From Natrinema salsiterrestre (GTDB lineage: Archaea; Halobacteriota; Halobacteria; Halobacteriales; Natrialbaceae): 64,000 nucleotides of DNA. The notes below the pieces were generated by a model, which made no database searches, was not told the DNA's origin, and saw only the letters and a program-made list of their open reading frames with translations. The stretch spans positions 1 to 64,000 of the forward strand of contig NZ_JAMQOT010000012.1 of NCBI RefSeq assembly GCF_029502005.1, written 5' to 3'. Below, piece by piece: positions 1-8,152 of this stretch. Position 1 is the stretch's first letter; every line of letters begins with the position of its first letter. The position numbers and the translations under genes were made by a program.

Positions 1-114
1 CCTTCGCCGAACATCCCTGAGCTGCTGTATCAAGAAGCTAAACAGCCGTCTCCGGCACGAATGACGCTCTTAGAGGAGGTGTGTGCTGATCTCTATGCAG
101 GCTCAGAAGCTTAA
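1..114 (+). CDS. C-terminal end of an unidentified protein, possibly from a mobile element (partial, runs off the left edge)
   Basis: Frame 1 is open from the first base to a TAA at 112-114 and encodes about 37 residues with a helical C-terminus (includes PSPNIPELLYQEA and LLEEVCADLYAGSEA). I do not recognise the family. It lies opposite the point where the VirB4-like gene on the other strand stops making sense. The simplest reading is that this is the tail of a gene carried by an insertion in that gene. The transposase idea is inference; the open frame and the junction with the conjugation gene are seen. Confidence 0.35.
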   Translation, partial: PSPNIPELLYQEAKQPSPARMTLLEEVCADLYAGSEA

Positions 115-484
115 CCGAATACAGATGGTCGGCATAGTTAGCGATGTAAAGTGTCGTCGTCCACTGCTCGCCGACCCGTGCGGCTCGCGTTTCCCACTCG
201 ACAGCTCCGGGCGCGGTGACGGTCTTGTGCGACTCGGAGATGTCGTCGAGGAGCTTGCGTTCGGCCTCGCCTTCTTCGAGTGTCTCCTCGTCGAGGACAT
301 CGGTAAAGTCCACGTCTGGTTCATCATCCGCAGTGAAGCGGTCCCAGAGGTACTTACTGCCGACGCCAAGGCCGAGACCCACTGCAAGGGCAAGTACTGC
401 ACTCTCTGCTGGCGTCAGATTCTGGAGCCACCCGGCGACGGAGCCAAGCGCGCCACCACCAGTCTGGAGGAGCACGTTACGCAT
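38..484 (-). pseudogene. VirB4/TraC-like conjugation ATPase, N-terminal remnant
   Basis: From the ATG at 484 the product begins with a glycine-rich segment and one hydrophobic helix (about residues 22-42). An acidic stretch follows, then VEWETRAARVGEQWTTTLYI, which resembles the start of haloarchaeal VirB4-like ATPases. After about residue 120 the sequence changes to unrelated residues and stops at 38. All Walker motifs are missing, so no ATPase can be made from this copy. It overlaps the end of the next gene by 8 nt, as expected of a conjugation operon. The family call rests on remembered similarity plus context. Confidence 0.55.
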
Positions 485-1598
485 CGTGTGGGTCCTCCCG
501 GCGCGAGTGGCCGATGATCGATTGGTTGCGAACCACACGCTCCGCCTCGTCGTAGTCGTGTTCGCGGCCGTTCCAGAAGTCCATATTCAGGACGAACAGC
601 TCGACCGTGCTGAGGCGGCGTGCGGACCACCCCGACGCCTGCTGTATGAGTTCGGATCGCACGTCGTTCACGCGACTGTCGAGCTTCTCGAACATCTGCG
701 CACGTCTTTCGACGTCGGTGAGGTCCTCGCGGCGGGTGACGAACGGGTTGAACAGGAACCCGATGACGGGGAACTGCGTCAGCTTCTCGGCAGGGGTGCC
801 CTCGTCACGGAAGCGGTCGTATACTTCTATCGGGCTGACTTCAACGCCGATGTAGTACCGGACCTGCTGAATGCCCCGGTCACGCATCTCCTTCGGCCGT
901 GTTTCCCGATATTCTTCGAGGAGTTCCCGGAAGATCGGGTTCTCCGTGACGTCTTCGTCAGTGAGGCGCTCCTCGATGGTCTCGGTGATCTGCTCCACCG
1001 GAAATGAACGGGTTGTGGCGTGGAGTTTGAGCTTCGAGTCCAGCTCTTTGTTGGCGAACTCCTCGCCAGCGTCCTGGAGCTGCGCCCAGTCGTCGGACAT
1101 CGCGAAGTCCATGTTGGCCGGATCGATCTCGATGAACGCCTCCATCGAGCCGTCTTCACGCTGGATGGCACCAGCGCCCGGCCACGCTCGCTTGATGTTC
1201 GTGAGGTCTTGCGTTCGCTCGTCGGGCTTGAATGGCGTGTAGTTCGCGAGTCCGCCCTCGTTGCGCTCTGACTCGTTGGTACTCGTGTCGGCGTCGGCGG
1301 GCGCACTGAACGTGACCTGAGGCCGTTTGAGGTACCGATAGACGTCTTTGGTCCACGTCCAGGCGTTCAGGTGGGTTGGTGAGACGTAGATGACGGCAAC
1401 GCCAAAGCCAAGCCCGCCAGCAACGAACGGGAGGGCCAGTGATTCGATCCCGGTGAGCCCCGCGATAAACAGCCCAATAATGGGGAAGGCGATGAGCATA
1501 CCGACGTCCCCTTCCTCGATATTGAGATACGGGATGCGACTCTCCTCGCCGAACTGATCCATGATGCGCCGTGCGGCCGCGTCTTGATCTGCTGACAT
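477..1598 (-). CDS. PrgI/VirB3-like conjugation membrane protein
   Basis: 373 residues. A short cytoplasmic lead is followed by two close hydrophobic helices (about residues 32-72), then a long soluble acidic domain containing NIKRAWPGAGAIQREDGS and a C-terminal helical region. Two helices near the N-terminus plus a soluble domain, directly beside a VirB4-like gene, fit the PrgI/VirB3 inner-membrane part of type IV secretion systems, which anchors the VirB4 ATPase. The ATG at 1598 lies 2 nt after the stop of the upstream VirB6-like gene, so the genes are almost certainly co-transcribed. The name is by architecture and neighbourhood; no catalytic motif was seen. Confidence 0.6.
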   Translation of the reverse strand: MSADQDAAARRIMDQFGEESRIPYLNIEEGDVGMLIAFPIIGLFIAGLTGIESLALPFVAGGLGFGVAVIYVSPTHLNAWTWTKDVYRYLKRPQVTFSAPADADTSTNESERNEGGLANYTPFKPDERTQDLTNIKRAWPGAGAIQREDGSMEAFIEIDPANMDFAMSDDWAQLQDAGEEFANKELDSKLKLHATTRSFPVEQITETIEERLTDEDVTENPIFRELLEEYRETRPKEMRDRGIQQVRYYIGVEVSPIEVYDRFRDEGTPAEKLTQFPVIGFLFNPFVTRREDLTDVERRAQMFEKLDSRVNDVRSELIQQASGWSARRLSTVELFVLNMDFWNGREHDYDEAERVVRNQSIIGHSRREDPHDA

Positions 1599-1600
1599 AG

Positions 1601-2716
1601 TTAGTGAATCCCTCGGTCAAACTCCATCCCGCTGTCGTCACTCGCCGATTCCGCTGTCGCTCCACCTGGGTCATTCTCTGTTCGACGGTACGACGGCGTC
1701 CCGCCATCGTCTCCTCCATGTCCACCGCGGGCAGCCGCTTTTTGCGCGACGGCGTGGCCAGCGGCGGCTTTCGGCCCCCACCGAGCGGCGGTCGTCGCGA
1801 CGCCGGAGCCAGCAAGGTACCCACCGGCGGCGACACCGCCGACGAGTGCTGCGCCTTTCGTCGCACCGCCGACGACTTTGGCCGTCAGCGGAGTCGCGTA
1901 TTTGAACGTCTTCCACGTGATGTAGAGGGCGACCAGTGGGAGGGACGCCGCGACGAGATATTTGAGGAACGCTGTTCCCGGTGTGAGCGTCCCACCGGAG
2001 TAGATCAAGTCGTACCCCTTGAGGACCATCGCTGCGGGAAGCGGGAGGACAGCCAACGGGACAAACCGTTTGCAGAACCCCATCGCGATATCGGATACGA
2101 CCGGAATGTTTCCGTAGGCCAGTGCAAATGCAATCGGCATTCCGTACAGGTAGACATAGAGCAGAATCATCCGGATGTAGAACAGCGCCTCCAGCGCCCA
2201 CATCGAGATTCCACCAATCACGGCGAACAATAGCCCCAGTCCGGGGTTTGTGATGGATACTTCCAAGAATCCAATCATCGCCTCCGTAACCGAGGAAAGC
2301 TCCGGCATCAGGGCGATAGTGAATCCGTCAACGAGGTAGAGTGCAAGAGTGCCAACCCAATACCACGTAATGATTAGAAAAGCACCGACCCAGGCCGTCT
2401 TCTTCGTTTTTCGGGCTTCGTAGGTACTTCCAATATTGAAGATCCGAACCGTGTGACGGCCCTGAACGCTCATCACGAGGAGCAAGAGGGCAACCAGCAT
2501 GATTTCGCCGCCGATGAGAGCATCGTGAATCGCTGGCCAGGGTGCATTGGTTGGTTCACCGAAAACAAAAGCTCCGTTCGTCTCTGGAGTAGGTGTCCCG
2601 AACATTCCCTCAGTCAGAGTTTCATACCCTGATCTGAGACCGTCCATGAACAGCCCAATGAACCACTCAACGACGCCCTTGATACCCTCAAGGACGACAT
2701 CAATGAGATCGACCAT
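1601..2716 (-). CDS. VirB6/TrbL-like polytopic conjugation protein
   Basis: 371 residues with about seven hydrophobic helices between residues 70 and 290. A Gly/Ala-rich C-terminal tail (GGATKGAALVGGVAAGGYLA) is followed by a charged, disordered end. A polytopic core with a low-complexity tail is typical of VirB6/TrbL, which form the membrane channel of type IV secretion systems. It sits between a VirB3-like protein and a Tat lipoprotein with gaps of 2 nt on each side. The assignment is inferred from topology and operon position. Confidence 0.6.
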   Translation of the reverse strand: MVDLIDVVLEGIKGVVEWFIGLFMDGLRSGYETLTEGMFGTPTPETNGAFVFGEPTNAPWPAIHDALIGGEIMLVALLLLVMSVQGRHTVRIFNIGSTYEARKTKKTAWVGAFLIITWYWVGTLALYLVDGFTIALMPELSSVTEAMIGFLEVSITNPGLGLLFAVIGGISMWALEALFYIRMILLYVYLYGMPIAFALAYGNIPVVSDIAMGFCKRFVPLAVLPLPAAMVLKGYDLIYSGGTLTPGTAFLKYLVAASLPLVALYITWKTFKYATPLTAKVVGGATKGAALVGGVAAGGYLAGSGVATTAARWGPKAAAGHAVAQKAAARGGHGGDDGGTPSYRRTENDPGGATAESASDDSGMEFDRGIH

Positions 2717-2718
2717 CG

Positions 2719-3555
2719 TTATACCTCAGTGATCGTGACCTCACAATCAGTCATATCGTCGGAACCAGTGTATTGAACGTTGTAGGTGCTTGAGACCTGA
2801 TTTCCACCGACCCCTGTCTCAACGATAACAGTAAACTGGCCACTATTCCCGTCTGGGGAACATCCCATCCCGTCCTCAGTTTCTGTACCGAACGGAAACG
2901 AACTACTGAACAGGTCGGCCGTCTCACCAGGGGAGACTACTACCCGGTCGGTTTCGTGCATTCCATTGCCTCTGGGGTTCTCAATTGGATTGGGAACGTC
3001 CCCGGAGAAGATTAGTTCAGTTATCGCTTCCGGACCGCTTCCTGTGTTCTCTACCGTGACGAATGCCTCGCCATTCTTGATCCGGTCTGTCTCGGATTCA
3101 CCATAGACTTCGTCCCACGGCTTATCTGGATTATTCCGATAGAGTCCGACATCCTGTATCTGAATCTCTGGACGGAGTTCAGTCGTGGTCTCAACTACTG
3201 TCTCCTCGCCTTTCAACGCGAGTACGCGGTACTCACCGGGCGCATACGCGGTGCCAATCTCGAATGAGACCTGCTGAGCACCTGCGGCTACGTCACGCTT
3301 CCCGAATAGCTCGCCGTTCGGTTGGATAAGATTGACTTGGTCGATGTCGGCCTCTCCGGAGAGTTCGACGACGAGTGTGGTTCCCTCGACAGCGATACGC
3401 GTGAGTGGGCCTTTGCCATCTGGAGAGGTCGTTCCGTCACCAGGCGTCCCAGAACCGCCATTGTCGTTCAGACAGCCAGCGACGCTCATGAGGGCAGCAC
3501 CTGCGACTGTTCGGAGGGCGGTTCGCCGACTGATGTGTGGGTGGTTTCTAGTCAT
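2719..3555 (-). CDS. Tat-exported lipoprotein of the conjugation cluster
   Basis: 278 residues from the ATG at 3555. An upstream in-frame ATG exists but would bury the signal. The N-terminus has a twin-arginine signal (SRRTALRTVAGAALMSVAGC) ending in a lipobox cysteine, then a low-complexity Gly/Thr/Ser linker. The rest is a beta-rich extracellular domain with Ig-like character and a late Cys pair (MGCSPDG and TDCEVTI). It is probably anchored outside the membrane and may be a surface component of the secretion apparatus. The function itself is unknown. Confidence 0.75.
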   Translation of the reverse strand: MTRNHPHISRRTALRTVAGAALMSVAGCLNDNGGSGTPGDGTTSPDGKGPLTRIAVEGTTLVVELSGEADIDQVNLIQPNGELFGKRDVAAGAQQVSFEIGTAYAPGEYRVLALKGEETVVETTTELRPEIQIQDVGLYRNNPDKPWDEVYGESETDRIKNGEAFVTVENTGSGPEAITELIFSGDVPNPIENPRGNGMHETDRVVVSPGETADLFSSSFPFGTETEDGMGCSPDGNSGQFTVIVETGVGGNQVSSTYNVQYTGSDDMTDCEVTITEV

Positions 3556-3557
3556 GA

Positions 3558-5294
3558 CTATGGGTTCCGTTGGAAGATGTCTTCTGGACCGAGCATTCGG
3601 AGGAGCCGCTTGCCAGCGTAGAACATCACAATGAACGGGATGAGCTGCCAGCCAACCTCGAAAATGAACGCGAACCAACCGTCGATGGTGCCGAGCGGAT
3701 GCCAGCGAGCAGTAGCCGTCGCACTCACATACGCGGGGTCGTGCCCGAGCCACGAACCTGGATGGTACCGAGCCGTGTAGATACCCGGCTCGTCGATCGT
3801 CACAATCGCCACCCCGGAGGCGTTGGTCTCGACGCGTTGCTCCGCGATGGTGATGTAGCCGTTGCGAGTGGTCCCGCCGATTGGATATCGTCGGTCGGGA
3901 TCGCTGAGCACGATCGGGGCGCCGGTCTCGTTATCCCGGAGTTCGATGCGGAGTGTGGCCTGACTTTCGTTCTGCTGGATCACCTCAACAGTCAGATTAC
4001 TGCGCCGGAGCTGCCGCTCAGAGCCAGCGTCAGGTGCCACAATCGAGGCGTTCACACCCCGTACGATCCCCGCTACCTGGAGCGCGTTGCGGTCGACGGT
4101 CTCCGCGCGAACTGCGACGCCGTACGTCGTCGTGTACGACTGGTTGACGAGGTCGATGTTGATGTTCTCACCGAGAGTGCCGTCCGGAGACGGTCGGTCA
4201 GTGCCCCAGGTGTCGATGATTTCTGGGCCATCGCGAACTGGTTCGGCACGCGGGCCGATCCGTGATGGATATGCATGGACGTACACAGGGATCGCATCCG
4301 ACTCGACGGTGGCGCTGTCGGTCCGGTTTGACCTGACGAGTGTATCCCAGTTGGTGTTCCGGGCGGTGTAGAACCGCCAGACGCCACGCACTCGTGCGCT
4401 TCCATTCTCCGTCAGCGTGTACCCCTGCCACGGCCGGGACTGGAAAATGGCGACACCAGCGTCACCATTGGGATACTCGGCGTAGTAGGGGTACGCAGAG
4501 AGGTCGTAGATCTCGACGGCGATCGAATCCGAGACGTTGAGCGATTCGGTACGATACGTGACCTCGACATCGGTCTCGTCGCCTCGGTCGATTCGCGTGG
4601 TCTTCTTCAGCCGGACGCTGATTTCGGCTTCAAGCGTAAGGTTTGCACTCCAGTCATCCTCAATCTGGTAGTCGAGGGCCGGCGTGTGCGAGCCGTCACG
4701 CTCGACGATGGTTTCGCTGTCCTTCTTCAATCGAACCTCCTCGACCTCGTAGCTCGTGAGCGACCACTCGATCGTCGTGTTCCCCGAAGAGCTTCCGTTC
4801 GGGACGCGAACGCGATAGTCGACGAACCCCCGCATCGTGCCGTTCGGCGCGATATAGAGCGGGGTTTCACCCGACTCCAAGTGACCTCGCGTCGACGGCT
4901 GCACTGCGAACACCGTGGCGTGGGCGTCCTCGATGAACACCCCGTCTTCGAGCGACGCGTGGCGCGGATGCACAGACGTATCCGACCCACCGGGTTCGAG
5001 ATCAGCGAAATCGTTTCGCGTCCACGTTGCAGCTGTCTCCGGCGGGCGCGTGAACGTGATGTCTGTCCCGTTTGCGAGTTGGTGCATCGCGGTCCGGCTC
5101 TCGCCGTAGCGCTGCTGGTACTCCTCCTGGCTGATGTAGTTGTCCGCGTCGCGAGACCACAGCGTCGCTGATTCATTCTCAGTGAGTCCATTCCCCTCCG
5201 TGCCTGGCCGTGGCGGGCTTGCAGTAACGAGACCCGTGACTAGGCTCGTCACGAACAGGGCGGCCATTAGCACGGAGAGCTCTCGTTGTTTCAT
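3558..5294 (-). CDS. Large surface protein of the conjugation cluster, single C-terminal anchor
   Basis: 578 residues. A Sec-type signal peptide (MKQRELSVLMAALFVTSLVTG) precedes about 480 residues of beta-rich extracellular sequence containing many N-x-S/T sequons. One transmembrane helix lies near residues 545-565, with a short basic tail (GKRLLRML). A strand-rich segment before the anchor (about 430-530) resembles an Ig-like domain. Surface exposure and N-glycosylation are inferred from the signal and sequons. It sits between the lipoprotein and the VirB2-like gene, so an adhesin or mating-pore role is possible but unproven. Confidence 0.65.
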   Translation of the reverse strand: MKQRELSVLMAALFVTSLVTGLVTASPPRPGTEGNGLTENESATLWSRDADNYISQEEYQQRYGESRTAMHQLANGTDITFTRPPETAATWTRNDFADLEPGGSDTSVHPRHASLEDGVFIEDAHATVFAVQPSTRGHLESGETPLYIAPNGTMRGFVDYRVRVPNGSSSGNTTIEWSLTSYEVEEVRLKKDSETIVERDGSHTPALDYQIEDDWSANLTLEAEISVRLKKTTRIDRGDETDVEVTYRTESLNVSDSIAVEIYDLSAYPYYAEYPNGDAGVAIFQSRPWQGYTLTENGSARVRGVWRFYTARNTNWDTLVRSNRTDSATVESDAIPVYVHAYPSRIGPRAEPVRDGPEIIDTWGTDRPSPDGTLGENINIDLVNQSYTTTYGVAVRAETVDRNALQVAGIVRGVNASIVAPDAGSERQLRRSNLTVEVIQQNESQATLRIELRDNETGAPIVLSDPDRRYPIGGTTRNGYITIAEQRVETNASGVAIVTIDEPGIYTARYHPGSWLGHDPAYVSATATARWHPLGTIDGWFAFIFEVGWQLIPFIVMFYAGKRLLRMLGPEDIFQRNP

Positions 5295-5322
5295 GGGGGC
5301 TCGCGACGGGGATGGTAGTCGT

Positions 5323-5745
5323 CTACCAGGGGGCGAGGTCGACGCACTGCGCCAGCGGGAGGTTCATCATCGACCCAGCGACGGTGTAGAGTGGTCCGAG
5401 GGCGACGAGGACGACCGCAGACTTCATCGCGGAGCGCTTGTGGCGCTTGAGTCCCTTCTTCTGGTCGGGCGTGATCGTGAACATCTCGATGAGGGAGTCG
5501 GCCTGCCACACGACTGCGAGGCCGACAATACCCAGCGCTGTGGTAAGCTGGAAGAAGCCCTCAATCATACCCGGGAGGTTGTCCGCGCTACAGACGGCGT
5601 TCGTCTGTGCGGCGGCGGGTTCCACAGCGAACAGGCTCAAGAAGACCACGATGAGCGTGGCCTGTCTGGGGATCCTACTCGCCGCCGTGGACTGGCTGTC
5701 GGCGCGATTCGAAGCTGTCTCGGAGGGCGTATTGTCCTGTGACAT
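5323..5745 (-). CDS. VirB2/TrbC-like small membrane protein
   Basis: 140 residues. A long polar N-terminal leader precedes a hydrophobic signal helix (about 29-46) ending near AAAQT. Two further hydrophobic helices (about 63-83 and 110-128) are separated by a short basic loop (DQKKGLKRHKRS). This leader plus two helices with a basic loop is the architecture of VirB2/TrbC pilin-like subunits. Two Cys flank the mature part (AVCSADN and AQCVDLAPW) and might form an external disulfide. Placement in the conjugation operon supports the call; sequence similarity alone would not. Confidence 0.55.
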   Translation of the reverse strand: MSQDNTPSETASNRADSQSTAASRIPRQATLIVVFLSLFAVEPAAAQTNAVCSADNLPGMIEGFFQLTTALGIVGLAVVWQADSLIEMFTITPDQKKGLKRHKRSAMKSAVVLVALGPLYTVAGSMMNLPLAQCVDLAPW

Positions 5746-5751
5746 AGCGGG

Positions 5752-6000
5752 TTACTCCTCTGCGTCGTCGACGAGTGCTTTGAGATCGGCGTAGCGATTG
5801 GTCTCTTCGACGATTTCTTCTTTCGTGTAGCCCTGTTCGCGGGCCCGTTCGAAGAGATCTCGAAGCTCGTCAGGGTCGACGTCGCGAAGCTCCATCTCGT
5901 CTCGGAGGGCGCGGCGATAGAGGGCGGAACCGTTGATATGGCTGTTCCACGTCAGATACAGATCATCGATGTCTTCGATGGTGACTGCCCGTGTGATCAT
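5752..6000 (-). CDS. Small acidic protein, first gene of the conjugation operon
   Basis: 82 residues from the ATG at 6000; another ATG at 6021 would add seven residues. The product is soluble, helical and acidic, with no membrane segment (ELRDLFERAREQGYTKEEI). It is the promoter-proximal gene of the minus-strand operon and precedes the VirB2-like gene by 6 nt. A role in regulation or assembly is conceivable but nothing in the sequence identifies it. Confidence 0.6.
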   Translation of the reverse strand: MITRAVTIEDIDDLYLTWNSHINGSALYRRALRDEMELRDVDPDELRDLFERAREQGYTKEEIVEETNRYADLKALVDDAEE

Positions 6001-6103
6001 ATGTGCGGGGTGGGTATGCACCGGTTGAGCCCCGGTCCATGGTGGTGCGATAGCTAGAAGATCGGTATATGCTTTCTGGCCACCAACTGGCGCAAAAATC
6101 TAA

Positions 6104-6116
6104 AGTAAATTATAAT
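6104..6116 (-). promoter_or_regulatory. Putative TATA region for the conjugation operon
   Basis: On the minus strand the sequence TTATAATTTACTT lies about 100 nt before the first start codon, in the only AT-rich stretch between xseB and the operon. Its position fits an archaeal promoter, but no transcript data are available. Confidence 0.4.
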
Positions 6117-6147
6117 CCGAGAGCTCGTTCACCTTGCAAGGGTTCCG

Positions 6148-6188
6148 TTAACCAACAATGGAGTTAGATGCCGTTGGCTGTTGGTTAA
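6148..6188. repeat. Perfect 10-bp inverted repeat upstream of the conjugation operon
   Basis: The arms TTAACCAACA (6148-6157) and TGTTGGTTAA (6179-6188) are exact reverse complements separated by 21 nt. The repeat lies between the end of xseB and the predicted promoter of the conjugation operon. It could be an operator for a dimeric regulator or a transcription stop after xseB. No T-run follows, so an operator is somewhat more likely. Confidence 0.6.
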
Positions 6189-6203
6189 TATTGGTATGGG
6201 ATT

Positions 6204-6407
6204 CTACTCGAGTTCCACGACGTCTCCACGCCCGTTGTCGAGGATTTCTCGCACCTCGGCCAAGAGTTCCCGACCTTCCTCGTGGAGCCTTGTACCTTCA
6301 TCGAGGCCACACTCGTCCGCATCGAGCTGCTCAATGATTTCTTCGACACGGGTCAGCCGGTCATGGATCTCTTGATCGTTTGCCACGCTTAGATCACCCC
6401 CAGCCAA
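6204..6407 (-). CDS. xseB: Exodeoxyribonuclease VII small subunit
   Basis: 67 residues forming two acidic helices (IHDRLTRVEEIIEQLDADEC and LHEEGRELLAEVREILDNGR), the coiled-coil hairpin of XseB subunits that wrap around the XseA coiled coil. The ATG at 6407 overlaps the end of xseA by 19 nt; a GTG at 6386 would follow it by 2 nt. Either way the pair is translationally coupled. Exonuclease VII degrades single-stranded DNA from both ends. Confidence 0.8.
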   Translation of the reverse strand: MAGGDLSVANDQEIHDRLTRVEEIIEQLDADECGLDEGTRLHEEGRELLAEVREILDNGRGDVVELE

Positions 6408-7432
6408 AGCCCAGTGATGACCAACAACAGCAACAGCAGCACAGCGATTGCGGTCTTGTAGTAGACCGGCGGGAGGCCCTCGGGTGCGGCCGCCTCGTCG
6501 ACAGCTTCGACGAGTTCCTGTTCGTGTTCGTGCTCCTGCTGGAAAGTTTCGTACGCAGCCTCGAGTTGCTGCTCCAGCGGTTCGACCTCACTCGCAAGGA
6601 ACTCCTCGCGAGAACTCACGATATACTCGCCGGCGGCGGTCGGCGTGATCGTCGCGACGTCCGCCACCTGGTCCGCGATGAGCCGGTCATCGGTGTGTCC
6701 AATCGCGGTGACTACGGGGGTATTGGCGGTGAAGATCGCCTCCGCGACCCGCTCGGTGTTGAAGGCTTGGAGGTTGGAATCACTCCCACCGCCGCGGCCG
6801 ACGATGATCGCGTCGACGTCCTCCGAGCGGTCCAGATGGTGGATGCCGTTCGCGATGGACGTCGGCGCCTCCGATCCCTGGACGGTTGCGTCCTTCACTA
6901 GGATGTCGACGGTTGGATCCTGCTCGTGGATCGCGTTCTGGATGTCGTACCGGGCGTCTCCTCGGAGAGAAGTGACAACACCGACTCGCTCCGGGAACGC
7001 CGACGGGCGCTGTTTCTGTTCGTCGTCGAACCAGCCACGCTCTTCGAGTTCGCTTCGTAGTCGCTCCACGGCAGCCGCCTGGTCGCCGTCGCCGACGACG
7101 ATCACTTCCCACGGTTTGAGGTCGATTTTCCCACCTTCGACCCAGTACTCGATATCGCCCTCGAGGATGACCTCGGTTCCGTCTTCGAGTTCGGCGTCCA
7201 TATCCCGGTAGCGGTTCGCCCAGATCATACAGGGGAGCTCGGCTTCGCCATCCGTGAGCGTAAAATAGAGCGCAGTACTGTTTTGGTGGAGATCGGTAAC
7301 TTCTCCGATACAGCGGACACTGTGGAGGGCAGACGTTTCTTCGATAGCCGATGCAATCCGCTCGTTCAGCTCCTGCACTGAAAGAACATCCCCGGAGCGA
7401 ACTTCATCTCCCTCGCGTTCAGCATCAGCCAT
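6389..7432 (-). CDS. xseA: Exodeoxyribonuclease VII large subunit with a C-terminal membrane helix
   Basis: 347 residues. An OB-fold DNA-binding domain (about 15-110) is followed by the catalytic domain with AFPERVGVVTSLRGDARYD, the IIVGRGGGSDSNLQAFNTE loop and GHTDDRLIADQVADVATITP, all typical of XseA. The usual long coiled coil is shortened to about 40 residues (LASEVEPLEQQLEAAYETFQ). The chain ends in a very hydrophobic helix (about 325-345) where bacterial enzymes are soluble, so this nuclease may be membrane-tethered. It lies upstream of and overlaps xseB, and downstream of the tbp gene. Confidence 0.85.
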   Translation of the reverse strand: MADAEREGDEVRSGDVLSVQELNERIASAIEETSALHSVRCIGEVTDLHQNSTALYFTLTDGEAELPCMIWANRYRDMDAELEDGTEVILEGDIEYWVEGGKIDLKPWEVIVVGDGDQAAAVERLRSELEERGWFDDEQKQRPSAFPERVGVVTSLRGDARYDIQNAIHEQDPTVDILVKDATVQGSEAPTSIANGIHHLDRSEDVDAIIVGRGGGSDSNLQAFNTERVAEAIFTANTPVVTAIGHTDDRLIADQVADVATITPTAAGEYIVSSREEFLASEVEPLEQQLEAAYETFQQEHEHEQELVEAVDEAAAPEGLPPVYYKTAIAVLLLLLLVITGLWLGVI

Positions 7433-7516
7433 CGATCCGACTTAAAAAGTGAGTAGGAGAGACAAAAATGTACTCCCAGTGGCGGCGCCTCCGACGACCT
7501 GGTTTGAGTCCCCAAA

Positions 7517-8077
7517 TCAGTCCAGTAGCCCGAGATCGTTGAGCTGGTCTTCGATCTTCGTGAGGGCTTGTTCGGCGTCATCAAGTTGCTTGCCGCCAGT
7601 GATGACGAGCTTCCCACTGCCAAAGAGGAGCGCGACGACGTCCGGATTGTCGAGCCGGTAGACGAGTCCGGGGAACTGTTCGGGTTCGTATTCGATGTGT
7701 TCGAGCCCCAAGCCGATAGCGATGGCATTCAAATTGAGTGTGTGGTCGAGGTCGCCACTTGAGACGATATTCTGGATTTCAATCGCCGGAGAAGCAGCGA
7801 CATCGACGCCCAACTCGCGGAGTTCGTCGAAGACGTGCTCAAGGGCGGTCGTAACGTCGTCAACGCTTTTCGCACCTGTACAGACGACTTTCCCCGAGCG
7901 GAAGATGAGTGCTGCGGCTTTTGGATCGTGCATCCGATACACGAGACCAGGGAAGTTATCGGGATCGTAGTCGGTCGCCCCTAGGTCTTCGGAGAGCGTT
8001 TCAAGATCGAGTTCCTGGCCGATATCGGACGATGCAACCACGTTCTCAACTTGAATTGACTCGGTTGTGACACTCAT
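7517..8077 (-). CDS. tbp: TATA-box binding protein (TBP)
   Basis: 186 residues made of two imperfect direct repeats of about 90 residues, the TBP saddle. Each repeat carries the FPGLVYR and SGKVVCTGAKS / SGKLVITGGKQ signatures. It recognises TATA boxes and recruits TFB and RNA polymerase. Haloarchaea often hold several TBPs, with extra copies on plasmids that favour subsets of promoters; this copy sits beside a histone-fold gene and exonuclease VII. No tfb gene is visible here. The acidic C-terminus is intact. Confidence 0.95.
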   Translation of the reverse strand: MSVTTESIQVENVVASSDIGQELDLETLSEDLGATDYDPDNFPGLVYRMHDPKAAALIFRSGKVVCTGAKSVDDVTTALEHVFDELRELGVDVAASPAIEIQNIVSSGDLDHTLNLNAIAIGLGLEHIEYEPEQFPGLVYRLDNPDVVALLFGSGKLVITGGKQLDDAEQALTKIEDQLNDLGLLD

Positions 8078-8152
8078 AGCTGTACCTTCCAGTCACGAAC
8101 ATCTTAAAACAGGGAGTGAATTCGAGCAGAGGGATAGTTCGTTCCGAGCGAC

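Noticed and set aside
216-1007. Plus-strand frame over the conjugation genes
   Set aside because: Low-complexity Ser/Arg and Leu/Val composition typical of an antisense shadow; the minus-strand genes have membrane architecture.
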